From Rhodobacteraceae bacterium S2214 (lineage in GTDB: Bacteria; Pseudomonadota; Alphaproteobacteria; Rhodobacterales; Rhodobacteraceae): DNA of 64,000 nt. Below are positions 1 to 9,450 of the stretch, one piece after another. Where the stretch lies: contig CP081161.1 of the NCBI GenBank assembly GCA_025141675.1, forward strand, positions 2,082,001 through 2,146,000, given 5' to 3'. Under the pieces are notes generated by a model that had not been told where the DNA came from, did no database searches, and saw only the letters and a program-made list of their open reading frames with translations. Made by a program: the position numbers and the translations under genes. Numbering within the stretch: the stretch's first letter is position 1; every line of letters begins with the position of its first letter.

Positions 1-942
1 TCCGTCCATGCAGAAGGGCGTGCTGCGAAAAAGCTGCTTGAGCAATCACGCGCAGATATTTCGGACGCGTTGGGTGCAGCTGGTGCCGACATTGTGTTTA
101 CGTCGGGTGCGACAGAATCTGCGGCCCTAATACTTGCGGGTCGTGATTTGCAGGGATCCGGCTTGGAACACGCCGCCGTTGCTGCGTGGATCGATCCGGT
201 TCTGCCAGTCGTCAATGGCGTAGTTCAGGTTGATGATCCGACACGGGCAGTTGTTCAGCTTGCGAATTCCGAGACGGGTTTGATCCAGAAAGTTGATGGC
301 GTGGCTGTAACTGACATCACGCAAGGGTTCGGCCGTGTTCCGTTTGCTTTTGATTGGTCCAGTGTCGGGGCTTCGATCTTGTCAGCGCATAAGTTTGGTG
401 GCCCGAAAGGTGTTGGTGCATTGATTGTGCACGCTGGCGCTGATGTCGCAGCGCAGATCAAGGGCGGTGGGCAAGAAATGGGGCGTCGGTCAGGGACTGA
501 AAACCTGATCCTGATTGCTGGTTTTGCGGCGGCTGCGAAGGCTGCACAAAAAGATTTGACCGAAGGCCGCTGGGAGCAGGTTGCGCAATTTAGAAATATT
601 CTAGAAAAGGCCATTGAGGACGCGACCCCCGACACTATTTTTGTAGGACAGGACGGCGCGCGGTTGCCCAATACCAGTTGTTTCCTCAGCTCCGGCTGGA
701 AAGGTGAAACGCAGGTGATGGCAATGGACCTCGCGGGATTTGCGGTTTCGGCGGGGTCAGCCTGTTCAAGCGGCAAGGTCAAGATTGGCGGCGTGCTGCC
801 GGCGCTTGGCTATTCAGATGAATTGGCGTCGTGTGCGCTCCGGGTGTCGCTCGGGTTGGATACGACGGAAGACGATGTACTGCGCTTTGCGGATGCATGG
901 GCGCGGAAACGAAAGAAGATCAGCGCAGCAGCCGCTGCGTAA
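1..942 (+). CDS. Cysteine desulfurase, IscS/NifS-like (5' end outside the window)
   Basis: The frame is open from base 1, so the N-terminus lies upstream. The visible part is the PLP-dependent class V aminotransferase fold that takes sulfur from cysteine for Fe-S cluster assembly. It shows the GATES substrate motif, ANSETG, the PLP-lysine region [10 protein letters not shown] and, near the C-terminus, [11 protein letters not shown] with the cysteine that carries the persulfide. The gene ends 14 nt before sufB and leads the suf operon. A second desulfurase (SufS type) closes the same operon. By comparison with related genomes an IscR-type regulator may lie just upstream, but it is not in the window. 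Confidence 0.93.
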   Translation, partial: SVHAEGRAAKKLLEQSRADISDALGAAGADIVFTSGATESAALILAGRDLQGSGLEHAAVAAWIDPVLPVVNGVVQVDDPTRAVVQLANSETGLIQKVDGVAVTDITQGFGRVPFAFDWSSVGASILSAHKFGGPKGVGALIVHAGADVAAQIKGGGQEMGRRSGTENLILIAGFAAAAKAAQKDLTEGRWEQVAQFRNILEKAIEDATPDTIFVGQDGARLPNTSCFLSSGWKGETQVMAMDLAGFAVSAGSACSSGKVKIGGVLPALGYSDELASCALRVSLGLDTTEDDVLRFADAWARKRKKISAAAAA

Positions 943-956
943 GAGAGGAAAATGCG

Positions 957-2480
957 ATGACAGCTTTGGACGAAGTTCAAGTCAAAGATGGTGTAGATCA
1001 GGAAACCGTGGATGCGGTTTCGGCGCTGTCAGGCAACTACAAATACGGCTGGGAAACAGAGATCGAGATGGAGTATGCGCCAAAGGGCGTTAACACCGAT
1101 ATCGTGAAACTGATTTCCGGTAAAAACAACGAACCCGAATGGATGACCGAATGGCGTCTTGAGGCGTTTGCGCGTTGGGAAAACCTTGAAGAACCCACAT
1201 GGGCGATGGTCAACTACCCTGACATCGATTTCCAAGACATCTACTACTATGCCCGCCCAAAGAGCATGGAGGAAAAGCCGAAGTCGTTGGACGAGGTCGA
1301 TCCAAAGCTGCTCGCGACATATGAAAAGCTTGGTATCCCGCTGAAAGAACAGATGATCCTAGCGGGCGTCGAAGGTGCCGAAGATATTCCTGTGGAAGGC
1401 CGCAAGGTCGCTGTGGATGCGGTGTTTGATTCCGTATCTGTGGGCACGACGTTCCAGAAAGAGCTGGAAAAAGCTGGCGTAATCTTCTGTTCGATCTCTG
1501 AGGCGATTGAAAAGCACCCTGAGCTGGTCAAGAAATACCTCGGCACGGTGGTTCCACCATCCGACAACTTCTACGCGACGCTGAACTCCGCCGTGTTTTC
1601 TGACGGGTCTTTCGTCTACATCCCGCCGAACACACGTTGTCCGATGGAACTGTCCACCTACTTCCGTATCAACGCGGAAAACACCGGCCAGTTTGAGCGC
1701 ACGCTGATTATCGCGGACAAGGGGTCTTACGTGTCTTATCTCGAGGGCTGTACTGCGCCGAAACGCGACACCGCCCAGCTGCACGCAGCTGTGGTTGAGA
1801 TCATCGTCGAAGAAGACGCCGAAGTGAAATATTCCACGGTTCAGAACTGGTATCCCGGCGATGAAGACGGGAAGGGCGGCATCTACAACTTCGTGACCAA
1901 ACGTGCGGATTGCCGTGGCGACCGGTCTAAAGTGATGTGGACCCAAGTTGAAACCGGCTCTGCTGTGACGTGGAAATACCCGTCATGCATCCTGCGCGGT
2001 GATGACAGCCAAGGCGAATTCTATTCCATCGCCATCGCCAACAACCACCAGCAGGCGGACACAGGCACAAAGATGGTGCACTTGGGCAAGAACACCAAGT
2101 CACGGATTGTGTCCAAAGGGATTTCCGCGGGCGTGGCCCAGAACACCTACCGTGGTCTGGTATCGATGCACCCGAAAGCAAAAGACAGCCGGAATTACAC
2201 GCAGTGTGACAGCCTGCTGATCGGCGACAAGTGCGGTGCGCATACTGTTCCGTATATCGAGGTGAAGAATAATTCGTCTCGCGTGGAACACGAAGCGACC
2301 ACATCCAAAGTAGACGACGATCAATTGTTCTACTGCCGCTCGCGCGGGATGGACGAAGAAGAGGCGGTCGCCTTGGTTGTCAACGGGTTCTGTAAGGAAG
2401 TGCTGCAAGCGCTCCCGATGGAGTTCGCGATGGAAGCGCAAGCGCTTGTTGCGATCAGTCTTGAAGGGTCTGTTGGCTAA
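957..2480 (+). CDS. sufB: Fe-S cluster scaffold subunit SufB
   Basis: 507 aa, close to the usual SufB length. It forms the SufBCD scaffold on which Fe-S clusters are built. Family sequence runs throughout, including [30 protein letters not shown] and the C-terminal block with [20 protein letters not shown] followed by RG(M)DEEEA. I chose ATG 957 because a GAGAGGAAA ribosome site precedes it and family similarity begins there; the longer open frame upstream overlaps the desulfurase in another frame. It is the second gene visible in the suf operon. Confidence 0.97.
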   Translation: MTALDEVQVKDGVDQETVDAVSALSGNYKYGWETEIEMEYAPKGVNTDIVKLISGKNNEPEWMTEWRLEAFARWENLEEPTWAMVNYPDIDFQDIYYYARPKSMEEKPKSLDEVDPKLLATYEKLGIPLKEQMILAGVEGAEDIPVEGRKVAVDAVFDSVSVGTTFQKELEKAGVIFCSISEAIEKHPELVKKYLGTVVPPSDNFYATLNSAVFSDGSFVYIPPNTRCPMELSTYFRINAENTGQFERTLIIADKGSYVSYLEGCTAPKRDTAQLHAAVVEIIVEEDAEVKYSTVQNWYPGDEDGKGGIYNFVTKRADCRGDRSKVMWTQVETGSAVTWKYPSCILRGDDSQGEFYSIAIANNHQQADTGTKMVHLGKNTKSRIVSKGISAGVAQNTYRGLVSMHPKAKDSRNYTQCDSLLIGDKCGAHTVPYIEVKNNSSRVEHEATTSKVDDDQLFYCRSRGMDEEEAVALVVNGFCKEVLQALPMEFAMEAQALVAISLEGSVG

Positions 2481-2598
2481 CAAATGACTGTCGTCTGCCC
2501 GACATATAGCCGCAACAGGGTCACCGCGCTGCCCCGTTTTCGCCCCAGTTCGTCTGCTAGTCAGTCGTGGGGACGTAACGGGACAGGTGCGCATTATC

Positions 2599-3111
2599 AT
2601 GGCGACTCAAGATCAAGCTGCTATTTTTCAGGCTCGTGTGAAGAGCATCAACAACCCGCGCAATACGTACTATCACGATCCGGAAACGGGCATGAAGGTA
2701 CCAAAGCGGGTTGGTCGCGATCAGATCTTGGCCAACGGCAAGACACCGCCCGCAACGACAATCGGCATGATCATGTCGATGATCGTGGGTGCGATGTGTC
2801 TTATCGTGGCACGCTATTTCCAAATCACGTTCTTGGATATCCAACCCAGCGTACCGCACGCGCTTGCCTACGAATTGGGCATGGCAGCGGCGATGGCCTT
2901 CACGTTGGGCGGGTTCATTCGTCAGAAGACGTTCAAACACATGGTTTGTCATTTGGCGGGCGCCGCGTTCGCCGCAGTAACGATGCACAACGCCGTTTGG
3001 ATCGCGCCGGATCAATTTGCGATGGTCTTTTCACAGGGCTTCGTCAACGAAATCTTGATTGCAACCGATCCGATGTCACTGAACATCGCGGGCAACAGCA
3101 TCACAATCTAA
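2599..3111 (+). CDS. Membrane protein of unknown function inside the suf operon
   Basis: 170 aa from ATG 2599; a GTG at 2587 is possible. I do not recognise a named family. A hydrophilic N-terminus of about 50 residues (containing YYHDPETGMKVPKRVGRDQ) is followed by about three hydrophobic segments: TIGMIMSMIVGAMCLIVARYF, a middle one around LGMAAAMAFTLGGFI, and HLAGAAFAAVTMHNAVW. It lies between sufB and sufC on the same strand with gaps of about 120 and 90 nt, so it is probably co-transcribed. A role in Fe-S assembly is only suggested by position. Confidence 0.8.
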   Translation: MATQDQAAIFQARVKSINNPRNTYYHDPETGMKVPKRVGRDQILANGKTPPATTIGMIMSMIVGAMCLIVARYFQITFLDIQPSVPHALAYELGMAAAMAFTLGGFIRQKTFKHMVCHLAGAAFAAVTMHNAVWIAPDQFAMVFSQGFVNEILIATDPMSLNIAGNSITI

Positions 3112-3201
3112 CATCTGACGACATACCGTCGTCATCATCAATATACGCCGCGCAGGATTCCATCCTGACGCGGCCTTTCCACGTTTTCCAAGGAGAATAC
3201 T

Positions 3202-3957
3202 ATGCTTGAGATCAAAAACCTGCACGTCCAGCTCGAAGAAGAGGACAAGCAAATCCTCAAAGGTGTCGATCTGAAGATTGGTGCAGGCGAAGTTCACGCG
3301 ATCATGGGTCCAAACGGCTCTGGCAAATCAACTTTGTCCTACGTGCTGTCCGGTAAAGACGGTTACGAAGTCACAGACGGCGAAGCCGCGCTGGAAGGCG
3401 AAGACCTGCTGGATATGGAACCGGAAGACCGCGCAGCTGCTGGTTTGTTCCTAGCATTCCAATACCCTGTGGAAATTCCGGGCGTTGGTAACATGACGTT
3501 CCTGCGCACCGCTGTGAACGCACAGCGCAAAGCACGCGGTGAAGAAGAACTGTCTGCTGGTGATTTCCTCAAAGAGGTCCGCGCGAAAGCCAAAGACCTG
3601 AAAATTGATGCGGATATGTTGAAGCGTCCGGTCAACGTGGGCTTCTCTGGTGGTGAGAAAAAGCGCAACGAAATCCTGCAAATGGCGATGCTTGAGCCAA
3701 AGATGTGCGTACTGGACGAAACAGATTCCGGTCTGGACGTCGATGCGATGAAACTGGTGTCCGAAGGCGTGAATGCGCTGCGCTCCGAAGGTCGTTCGTT
3801 CCTCGTGATCACGCACTATCAGCGTCTTCTGGACCACATCAAACCGGACGTCGTGCACATCATGGCCAACGGCCGTATCGTGAAAACTGGCGGTCCAGAG
3901 CTTGCTTTGGAAGTTGAAAACAACGGTTACGCTGACATTCTGGCGGAGGTTGCCTAA
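3202..3957 (+). CDS. sufC: Fe-S assembly ATPase SufC
   Basis: 251 aa ABC-type ATPase that powers the SufBCD scaffold. Walker A GPNGSGKS lies at residues 36-43, the Q-loop in AFQYP near 87, the signature as FSGGEKKR at 148-155, and Walker B as MCVLDETDSGLD at 168-179, which is typical of SufC. The H-loop is in ITHYQRLLDHI. A strong AAGGAG site precedes ATG 3202. Its stop overlaps the sufD start by one base (TAATG), which implies translational coupling. Confidence 0.98.
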   Translation: MLEIKNLHVQLEEEDKQILKGVDLKIGAGEVHAIMGPNGSGKSTLSYVLSGKDGYEVTDGEAALEGEDLLDMEPEDRAAAGLFLAFQYPVEIPGVGNMTFLRTAVNAQRKARGEEELSAGDFLKEVRAKAKDLKIDADMLKRPVNVGFSGGEKKRNEILQMAMLEPKMCVLDETDSGLDVDAMKLVSEGVNALRSEGRSFLVITHYQRLLDHIKPDVVHIMANGRIVKTGGPELALEVENNGYADILAEVA

Positions 3958-5246
3958 TGGCTTTGCCGCAACTGAAAAATGACGCAACTGTCGCCCGTTT
4001 AGATGGTCTGACATTGCCGGAAGGCGCTGCATGGGCCACGTCCGCACGCAAAGACGCGCTGTCGCGGGTGACCCAGATGGGACTGCCGCACAAACGTGAC
4101 GAATACTGGCGCTACACTGATCCGGTGAACTTTGTCACAGCGGACTTGGTTGAAGCTGCTACGTTCGATAACGACGAAGCGCCGTTGTTCGATGCGATCG
4201 ATCGCGTGAAGGTCGTCTTCGTGGACGGTGTTTATGACGCTGCCGCATCGGACGACTTGTCCGCTGAAGGTATCGAGATTGAGATGCTGTCAGATGCGAT
4301 GTCTACGGATATCCATTGGGCGAAGGACCTGTACGGTACTTTGGAAACTAACGGTCAGTCACCGGTCGAACGTCCTTTGGCGGCCTTGAACACAGCGTTT
4401 GCCGAAAACGGTGTTGTTATTCGTGCGACTGCCAAAGCTGCGAAACCGGTTAATCTGATTTACAAGCGTGGCGACACAACAGCGTCCGACGCCATGGTGC
4501 ATCACGTCGTAAAGGTCGAAGAAGGCGCGGCAGTGACGGTTCTGGAAACCGGACCAGCGGCGGCCCGTTTGTCATCCGTACTTGAAGTCGATGTGGCCGC
4601 AACGGGCGCATTCCATCACGTCCGTTCGCAAGGCCGCGACCATGAACGTCGCGCTGTAACTCATTGCTTCGCAAGGATTTCAACAGAAAGCACGTTCAAG
4701 TCCTTTACGTTGACAGTGAATGGCGCACTGACACGCAATGAATGCATCATCGAAATCAACGGTGATGACGCGATCGCACATGTCGCGGGTGCTTGCGTTG
4801 GCGATGGCAAAGACTTCCATCACGACGACACGATCTTTATTACTCACGACGCGGTAAATTGCGAAAGCCGTCAGGTCTTCAAAAAAGTACTGCGCAACGG
4901 TGCAACAGGGGTTTTCCAAGGGAAAATTCTCGTGAAAGCAGGTGCGCAGAAAACCGATGGTTATCAGATCAGCCAATCGCTTTTGTTGGACGACGACAGC
5001 CAGTTTTTGGCCAAACCTGAACTTGAAATCTACGCAGATGACGTAGCCTGTTCGCACGGGTCCACGTCCGGCGCGATTGATGAAACGGCGTTGTTCTACC
5101 TGCAATCACGCGGTGTGCCGCGTAGGCAGGCAACTGATTTGTTGACGCTTGCGTTCTTGGCAGAAGCCTTGGACGAGATTGACAACGACGATTTGGCAGA
5201 TGACCTGCGGGACCGGCTGGAAGGCTGGTTGGCACGGCACGGCTGA
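3957..5246 (+). CDS. sufD: Fe-S cluster assembly protein SufD
   Basis: 429 aa partner of SufB and SufC. The C-terminal half carries the SufBD core: NECIIEINGDDAIAHVAG, QVFKKVLRNGATGVFQGKI, KPELEIYADDVACSHGST and the ending RGVPRRQATDLLTLAFLAEAL that is common in SufD. The N-terminal KRDEYWRYTDP region is also family-like. Start and stop overlap both neighbours by one base (TAATG at 3957, TGATG at 5246), so sufC, sufD and the next gene are a coupled unit. Confidence 0.97.
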   Translation: MALPQLKNDATVARLDGLTLPEGAAWATSARKDALSRVTQMGLPHKRDEYWRYTDPVNFVTADLVEAATFDNDEAPLFDAIDRVKVVFVDGVYDAAASDDLSAEGIEIEMLSDAMSTDIHWAKDLYGTLETNGQSPVERPLAALNTAFAENGVVIRATAKAAKPVNLIYKRGDTTASDAMVHHVVKVEEGAAVTVLETGPAAARLSSVLEVDVAATGAFHHVRSQGRDHERRAVTHCFARISTESTFKSFTLTVNGALTRNECIIEINGDDAIAHVAGACVGDGKDFHHDDTIFITHDAVNCESRQVFKKVLRNGATGVFQGKILVKAGAQKTDGYQISQSLLLDDDSQFLAKPELEIYADDVACSHGSTSGAIDETALFYLQSRGVPRRQATDLLTLAFLAEALDEIDNDDLADDLRDRLEGWLARHG

Positions 5247-5755
5247 TGGCAGTCACGACCGACATTGTGCGCACATGGCGCAGTCCGCGCGTTGTAATGC
5301 GTGAACTGCTGTCGCACGGCCAACGTGAAGACAGGGCCATCGCTTATGTGATGGCCGCCTGTCTGATCTTATACGTCGCACAATGGCCGCGCTTGAAACG
5401 GGCTGAACAGTTTGAATTGTTCGGCCCCGACGGCGCGTCAGATTTCCAGATGAACGCAGGCATCGCGTTCTTTTCGATGATGATTGTATGGCCCTTGTTG
5501 CTGTATATCGTGGCAGCAATCGCGCATCTGATTGCGAAGATATTTGGCGCAATAGGCACGCACTACACGGCGCGTTTGGCGCTGTTCTGGGCTTTTTTGG
5601 CGACAACACCCGTCGGGCTACTTTTTGGCTTAACCATGGGTCTAATTGGGGCAGGGCCCGCAGCCAATCTCGTGGGTATCGTTTGGGGGGCAGCCTTTGC
5701 TTGGATTTGGTCGCAGTGCATCCGTGTTGCCGAAGGGGAATCCCATGCACTTTGA
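5246..5755 (+). CDS. Yip1-family membrane protein (first of a tandem pair)
   Basis: 169 aa with about four hydrophobic segments, recognised as a bacterial Yip1-domain membrane protein. Its biochemical function is unknown to me. The start overlaps the sufD stop (TGATG), and the gene overlaps the next Yip1 gene by 11 nt, placing both firmly in the suf operon between sufD and sufS. The N-terminal cytosolic part is WRSPRVVMRELLSHGQRED. A pair of Yip1 genes here is, as I recall, common in related Rhodobacteraceae suf operons; a membrane-linked role in cluster assembly would be inference. Confidence 0.85.
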   Translation: MAVTTDIVRTWRSPRVVMRELLSHGQREDRAIAYVMAACLILYVAQWPRLKRAEQFELFGPDGASDFQMNAGIAFFSMMIVWPLLLYIVAAIAHLIAKIFGAIGTHYTARLALFWAFLATTPVGLLFGLTMGLIGAGPAANLVGIVWGAAFAWIWSQCIRVAEGESHAL

Positions 5756-6338
5756 TGTCGCGACGCTGACTGGTCTCATCGGCCAGACATTCCGCCAGCC
5801 CGCAGCGGTTGCGTCCGAAATCGTGAAACTTCGCCTTCCTCACGCAGTGGGTTGGATGGCGCTTGGCGTCGTGACCATTGCGACAGTGATCATCATCTCG
5901 ATCGAACGCCTGATCCCTGGCCGTCCTGAAATGATATCGGACTTGGGCGGAAACCCGTTCTTCGATGCGCTGTTTCTCGGGGCTATGACGGTCGTTTTCA
6001 TCTTCGTCCTTTATTATGCAGGCCTTGCGATGGGCGGTAAGGGGACCTTTGGCGCGACCCTCTTAATCATGACGTGGTTTCAAACCATCGTTCTTGTACT
6101 TGTGATCGTGCAAATGCTTGCCGTGCTTCTGGTCCCGAGTATCGCAACGCTGGTTAGTTTGGCTGGTTTTGGTCTGCAACTGTGGTGCTTGATGCATTTC
6201 CTGAACGTGCTGCATGACTTTAATAGCTTGGGCAAAGCGTTTGGTTTATTTGCACTTTCTATCATTGGCTTTGTTTTCGGGCTAAGCTTTATTCTTCTAA
6301 TGGTCGGCGGTGCCGCCCTTGTGGGAGGTCCAGTATGA
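5745..6338 (+). CDS. Yip1-family membrane protein (second of a tandem pair)
   Basis: 197 aa from ATG 5745, preceded by GAAGGGGAA. About five hydrophobic segments are visible, ending in a long hydrophobic tail (GLFALSIIGFVFGLSFILLM). The open frame continues upstream to 5646, but that start would overlap the previous gene more and lacks a ribosome site. It shares topology and family with its neighbour, so the pair may be an old duplication or a heterodimer. The 3' end overlaps sufS by 4 nt (ATGA). Confidence 0.85.
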   Translation: MHFDVATLTGLIGQTFRQPAAVASEIVKLRLPHAVGWMALGVVTIATVIIISIERLIPGRPEMISDLGGNPFFDALFLGAMTVVFIFVLYYAGLAMGGKGTFGATLLIMTWFQTIVLVLVIVQMLAVLLVPSIATLVSLAGFGLQLWCLMHFLNVLHDFNSLGKAFGLFALSIIGFVFGLSFILLMVGGAALVGGPV

Positions 6339-7558
6339 CCTACGACGTAAATGCCATCCGTGCCGATTTCCCAATCCTGTCGCGGGAAGTAAACGGCAAG
6401 CCGCTGGTCTATCTTGATAATGGTGCATCCGCGCAAAAGCCGCAGGTTGTCATTGATGCAATCACCAAAGGGTATGCCGAAGAATACGCAAACGTGCACC
6501 GTGGTTTGCATTACCTCAGCAACCTTGCCACTGACAAATATGAAGGTGTCCGCGGTAAGATCGCGACGTTTCTGAATGCTGGGTCCGAGGATGAGATCAT
6601 CTTCAATTCGGGTACGACTGAAGGCATCAATATGGTGGCCTATGGGTGGGCCGCGCCTCGTTTGGAAGCAGGCGATGAAATCGTCCTGTCGATTATGGAA
6701 CACCACGCGAATATCGTACCGTGGCATTTCCTGCGTGAACGTCAGGGCGTTGTGATCAAATGGGTCGACGTGGACGCCAAGGGCGACCTTGATCCGCAAG
6801 CTGTGATCGACGCGATCGGACCTAAGACAAAACTGGTTGCCGTCACGCATATGTCCAACGTTCTCGGGACTATGGTTGATGTCAAAGCGATTTGCGCAGG
6901 CGCAAAAGCAAAAGGCGTCCCAGTACTGATCGACGGATCTCAGGCGGCCTGCCACAGCGTGGTTGATGTGCAAGATATCGGGTGCGATTTCTATGCGATC
7001 ACAGGGCATAAATTGTACGGACCATCTGGATCCGGTGGGATCTACGTGACCAAAGAACGGATGGCGGAGATGCGCCCATTCATGGGTGGCGGCGATATGA
7101 TCAAAGACGTGCGCCGCGATGGGGTTGATTACAACGACGCACCAATGAAGTTCGAAGCTGGGACACCGGGGATCGTCCAGACGATTGGTCTAGGTGTCGC
7201 GCTTGATTACATGATGGACGTAGGCATGACGCAGATCGCAGCACATGAAATGGTGTTGCGGGATTACACGAACGCAAAGCTTGGCGGATTGAACTGGCTT
7301 CAGGTGCAGGGAACGTCAGCGACCAAAGGGGCAATCTTTTCGTTCACGCTTGATGGGGCTGCGCATGCGCATGACATCTCGACAGTGCTTGATAAGAAGG
7401 GCGTTGCAGTACGGGCTGGTAGCCATTGTGCAATGCCATTGATGGATCACATGGGCGTGTCAGCCACATGTCGGGCGTCTATGGGCATGTACAACACCAC
7501 GCAAGATGTGGATGCCTTGGTTGACGCACTGGAATTGTGCCACGATTTGTTCGCCTGA
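6335..7558 (+). CDS. sufS: Cysteine desulfurase SufS
   Basis: 407 aa, normal SufS length. It releases sulfur from cysteine for the SufBCD scaffold using PLP. PLP lysine is K226 in ITGHKLYGPSG; the active cysteine is C365 in RAGSHCAMPLMDHMGV; the start YLDNGASAQKP and MEHHANIVPW are also typical. Overlap of 4 nt with the preceding Yip1 gene. No sufE, sufA or sufT follows within the window: the operon ends here, ahead of tRNA-Arg. Confidence 0.97.
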   Translation: MTYDVNAIRADFPILSREVNGKPLVYLDNGASAQKPQVVIDAITKGYAEEYANVHRGLHYLSNLATDKYEGVRGKIATFLNAGSEDEIIFNSGTTEGINMVAYGWAAPRLEAGDEIVLSIMEHHANIVPWHFLRERQGVVIKWVDVDAKGDLDPQAVIDAIGPKTKLVAVTHMSNVLGTMVDVKAICAGAKAKGVPVLIDGSQAACHSVVDVQDIGCDFYAITGHKLYGPSGSGGIYVTKERMAEMRPFMGGGDMIKDVRRDGVDYNDAPMKFEAGTPGIVQTIGLGVALDYMMDVGMTQIAAHEMVLRDYTNAKLGGLNWLQVQGTSATKGAIFSFTLDGAAHAHDISTVLDKKGVAVRAGSHCAMPLMDHMGVSATCRASMGMYNTTQDVDALVDALELCHDLFA

Positions 7559-7640
7559 TCTGTTTTTTCTTACGAAAATTTGGGGACCTGATCTTTGTTG
7601 GTTGCGAGCCGTTCGACGGACGGCTATAGCACCGCTAGAC

Positions 7641-7717
<77 letters not shown>

Positions 7718-7731
7718 TTCTTCTAAATGAA

Positions 7732-8415
7732 TTACGTGTTTGGATCTTGCGTCATATCGGCAATGCGTTTGGCAAGTGCGTCGCGGCTTAAAACCGTGAT
7801 TTTGCCTTTGCTGAGCATGATGATCTTGTGGTCACGTAGGATGCCAAGTTCCTTGTTCACCGTCTGCCGCGAACAGCCGACCATTGTCGCCAGATAGCTT
7901 TGGCTTTGCCTGATTTCAGCACCTTGCGCCGATAGCTGCCACAGATGACTGCAGATACGTTGCTCGACCGTGTAGTGCTGATCAATCGATTTGCCGCTGT
8001 TATCGCGTTCCAACGTATTGAACGCGAGCGTTGCAATGTTACGGATAAGGACCGGCGATTGTAGCTGCTGATAAAGCAGCGGTGTCGGGCAGAACAGAAC
8101 ACAGGTATTCGGCATGGCGATACAAGTCGCTGCACAAGGCTTTGCCGCCAAGGCTTCGATCACACCGAGAGTTGCCTGCGGGCCAGCATGGAAAATGATC
8201 GTCTGAAAGCCTTCTTCGCTCATGTAGCTGACTTCAACCGATCCATGCGACACGATGAACATCCCGTCGGGCCGTTCACCTTGGTGCAGGATGGGGGTGC
8301 GGGACGAAAAGTTTCGCACCGCAAACTGGTTCACGAATTCGGCCTTTTGGTCGTCAGACATGTCGTTGACGATTTCACAGTCTAACAAATGCGGGAACCG
8401 AATGGTGTTTTTCAT
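7732..8415 (-). CDS. Crp/Fnr-family transcription regulator
   Basis: 227 aa from ATG 8415. The N-terminal half is a cyclic-nucleotide-type beta barrel ([19 protein letters not shown], with [16 protein letters not shown]); the C-terminal half is a Crp-type winged helix ([20 protein letters not shown]). The four-cysteine cluster that marks FNR is absent: only one Cys lies in the first 30 residues, so this is not an oxygen-sensing FNR. Effector and targets are unknown. The open frame extends to 8457, but no ribosome site supports that start. It is transcribed toward the tRNA gene. Confidence 0.9.
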   Translation of the reverse strand: MKNTIRFPHLLDCEIVNDMSDDQKAEFVNQFAVRNFSSRTPILHQGERPDGMFIVSHGSVEVSYMSEEGFQTIIFHAGPQATLGVIEALAAKPCAATCIAMPNTCVLFCPTPLLYQQLQSPVLIRNIATLAFNTLERDNSGKSIDQHYTVEQRICSHLWQLSAQGAEIRQSQSYLATMVGCSRQTVNKELGILRDHKIIMLSKGKITVLSRDALAKRIADMTQDPNT

Positions 8416-8589
8416 CAAATGATCCGTGTGAGGGTGTCGGGGCCGTACCTGCGCCATTGGGGACGGAATTTAAAATGTTTTCAAACTAAAAAATACAGGC
8501 GGGCACCCGACGATACTACCAATGGTATAAAGTCTTTCTCACTCACGTGCATTATCCATAGCCACCGATTCCCCTATGAACTGTCGCTT

Positions 8590-8608
8590 AACTGACAGTT
8601 GGTCAGTT
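8590..8608. repeat. Short inverted repeat (7-5-7)
   Basis: AACTGAC (8590-8596), spacer AGTTG, then GTCAGTT (8602-8608), followed by a few T. It lies in the intergenic stretch 8416-8750 between the Crp-type regulator and ssrA. It could be an operator or a weak hairpin. Otherwise this stretch holds only AT-rich promoter-like sequence and the widely spaced TTGATC/GATCAA repeat at 8693-8716; I see no gene in it. Confidence 0.4.
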
Positions 8609-8750
8609 TTGTCATGTTTTGCGTGCGTTGTCGGGTGTTTGAGCAACATTTTCCAATCTCACGGTCACAAAATGATACAGTAATTCCGCCTGTTGATCTT
8701 GCGCTTGGTGGATCAAAGCCCCATATCTAAGATGTCTCTTCGGGGACTAT

Positions 8751-9058
8751 GGATATAAACGAGCGTGTTATTAGCTGGGCCGGACCGGGGTGCGACTCCC
8801 CGCAGCTCCACCAAAAATCCTTTCATTTGAAGGACTATGGGGCTGAATTAGGATCGACGGACTGTGAACGGGCGTGTCTTTATCTCGGTGAGTTACCACC
8901 GATATCGGTACAAACTGTACAATTGCAAATGACAATCGTGCTCCGATGGCGATGGCTGCGTAAGCAGTCCTAACTATCGAAACTTAACTCCCTAGGATTA
9001 GCGTCTTAGGGCGGGGTTCGCAGGTACCTGGCAACAGAAACCTGCACTTACACCCTAC
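8751..9058 (+). ncRNA. ssrA: tmRNA, permuted two-piece type (ssrA)
   Basis: Rescues stalled ribosomes. The gene is circularly permuted, as known for alphaproteobacteria: the acceptor piece comes first (about 8751-8813), with T arm CGGGG-TGCGACT-CCCCG and 3' end CAGCTCCACCA. After a 25-nt spacer comes the coding piece, starting at 8839 with GGGGCTGAATTAGGATCGAC, the usual tmRNA 5' sequence. GGGGCTG pairs with CAGCTCC to form the tRNA-like acceptor stem. Bases 8752-8765 can largely pair with about 8873-8886, as expected of helix P2. The tag frame is at 8925-8963. The 3' end near 9058 is approximate and touches the stop of the next gene; a GCAGG/CCTGC hairpin lies near it. Confidence 0.93.
8925..8963 (+). 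other. tmRNA proteolysis-tag reading frame
   Basis: Resume codon GCA at 8925, then codons for ANDNRAPMAMAA and stop TAA at 8961-8963. The ANDN start and the hydrophobic AA end match alphaproteobacterial tags (compare, from memory, ANDNRAPVALAA in Rhodobacter). The two Met residues replace Val/Leu positions. The AMAA end is the expected recognition site for ClpXP-type proteases. Confidence 0.93.
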
Positions 9059-9399
9059 AGATTGATCAGAATGGCTGGAACGCCGACGGCGGCTTCAACG
9101 GCGAAGTATCCCCATTTCTTGGATGTTTGCCCATCGCGTAATAGCGATGTCAGGCGGCCAACTGCAGCACCTGTCCAACAGCAGCCCAGCATAAGATATG
9201 CGGCGGGGCTACCGATCAGCAGCGCGCCAAGCCCCATTCCGATGAACAAACAGCCAGCACTCGCGCGGACTTCAGACATGCCCATTGTATCGGTGTGGCC
9301 GGACAGGTTCAGCACATCCATAGTGTAACGCGGCGCAAGCCAGCCAAATGCACCGAGGCCGATGCTGGCGATGGCGAAGATAATATTAAGAATGTCCAT
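9055..9399 (-). CDS. Small integral membrane protein, DUF4345-like
   Basis: 114 aa from ATG 9399, with AAGGAC about seven bases upstream. Four hydrophobic segments, a conserved-looking VRASAGCLFIGMGLGAL stretch and a GRLTSLLRDG motif suggest the DUF4345 family. Function unknown. Its stop codon touches the 3' end of ssrA on the opposite strand. It is transcribed away from the GntR gene, which lies upstream on the same strand with a gap of about 50 nt, so the two may share a transcript. Confidence 0.75.
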   Translation of the reverse strand: MDILNIIFAIASIGLGAFGWLAPRYTMDVLNLSGHTDTMGMSEVRASAGCLFIGMGLGALLIGSPAAYLMLGCCWTGAAVGRLTSLLRDGQTSKKWGYFAVEAAVGVPAILINL

Positions 9400-9450
9400 G
9401 TGATCTGTCCTTATTGCGTGCCACAAGACATGGCCGCGTTCCGGACAAAG

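Noticed and set aside
255-782. Long minus-strand frame opposite the cysteine desulfurase (175 codons)
   Set aside because: Shadow of a conserved gene; no family sequence, no ribosome site, and its translation is Pro/Ser/Ala-rich as expected for antisense of GC-rich codons.
1359-1946. Minus-strand frame of 195 codons opposite sufB
   Set aside because: Antisense shadow of sufB without recognisable domains.
8693-8716. TTGATC-N12-GATCAA as an FNR/Crp box next to the Crp-type regulator
   Set aside because: Half-sites resemble TTGAT/ATCAA but the spacing is much too wide for an FNR (N4) or Crp (N6) dimer; kept only as a remark.
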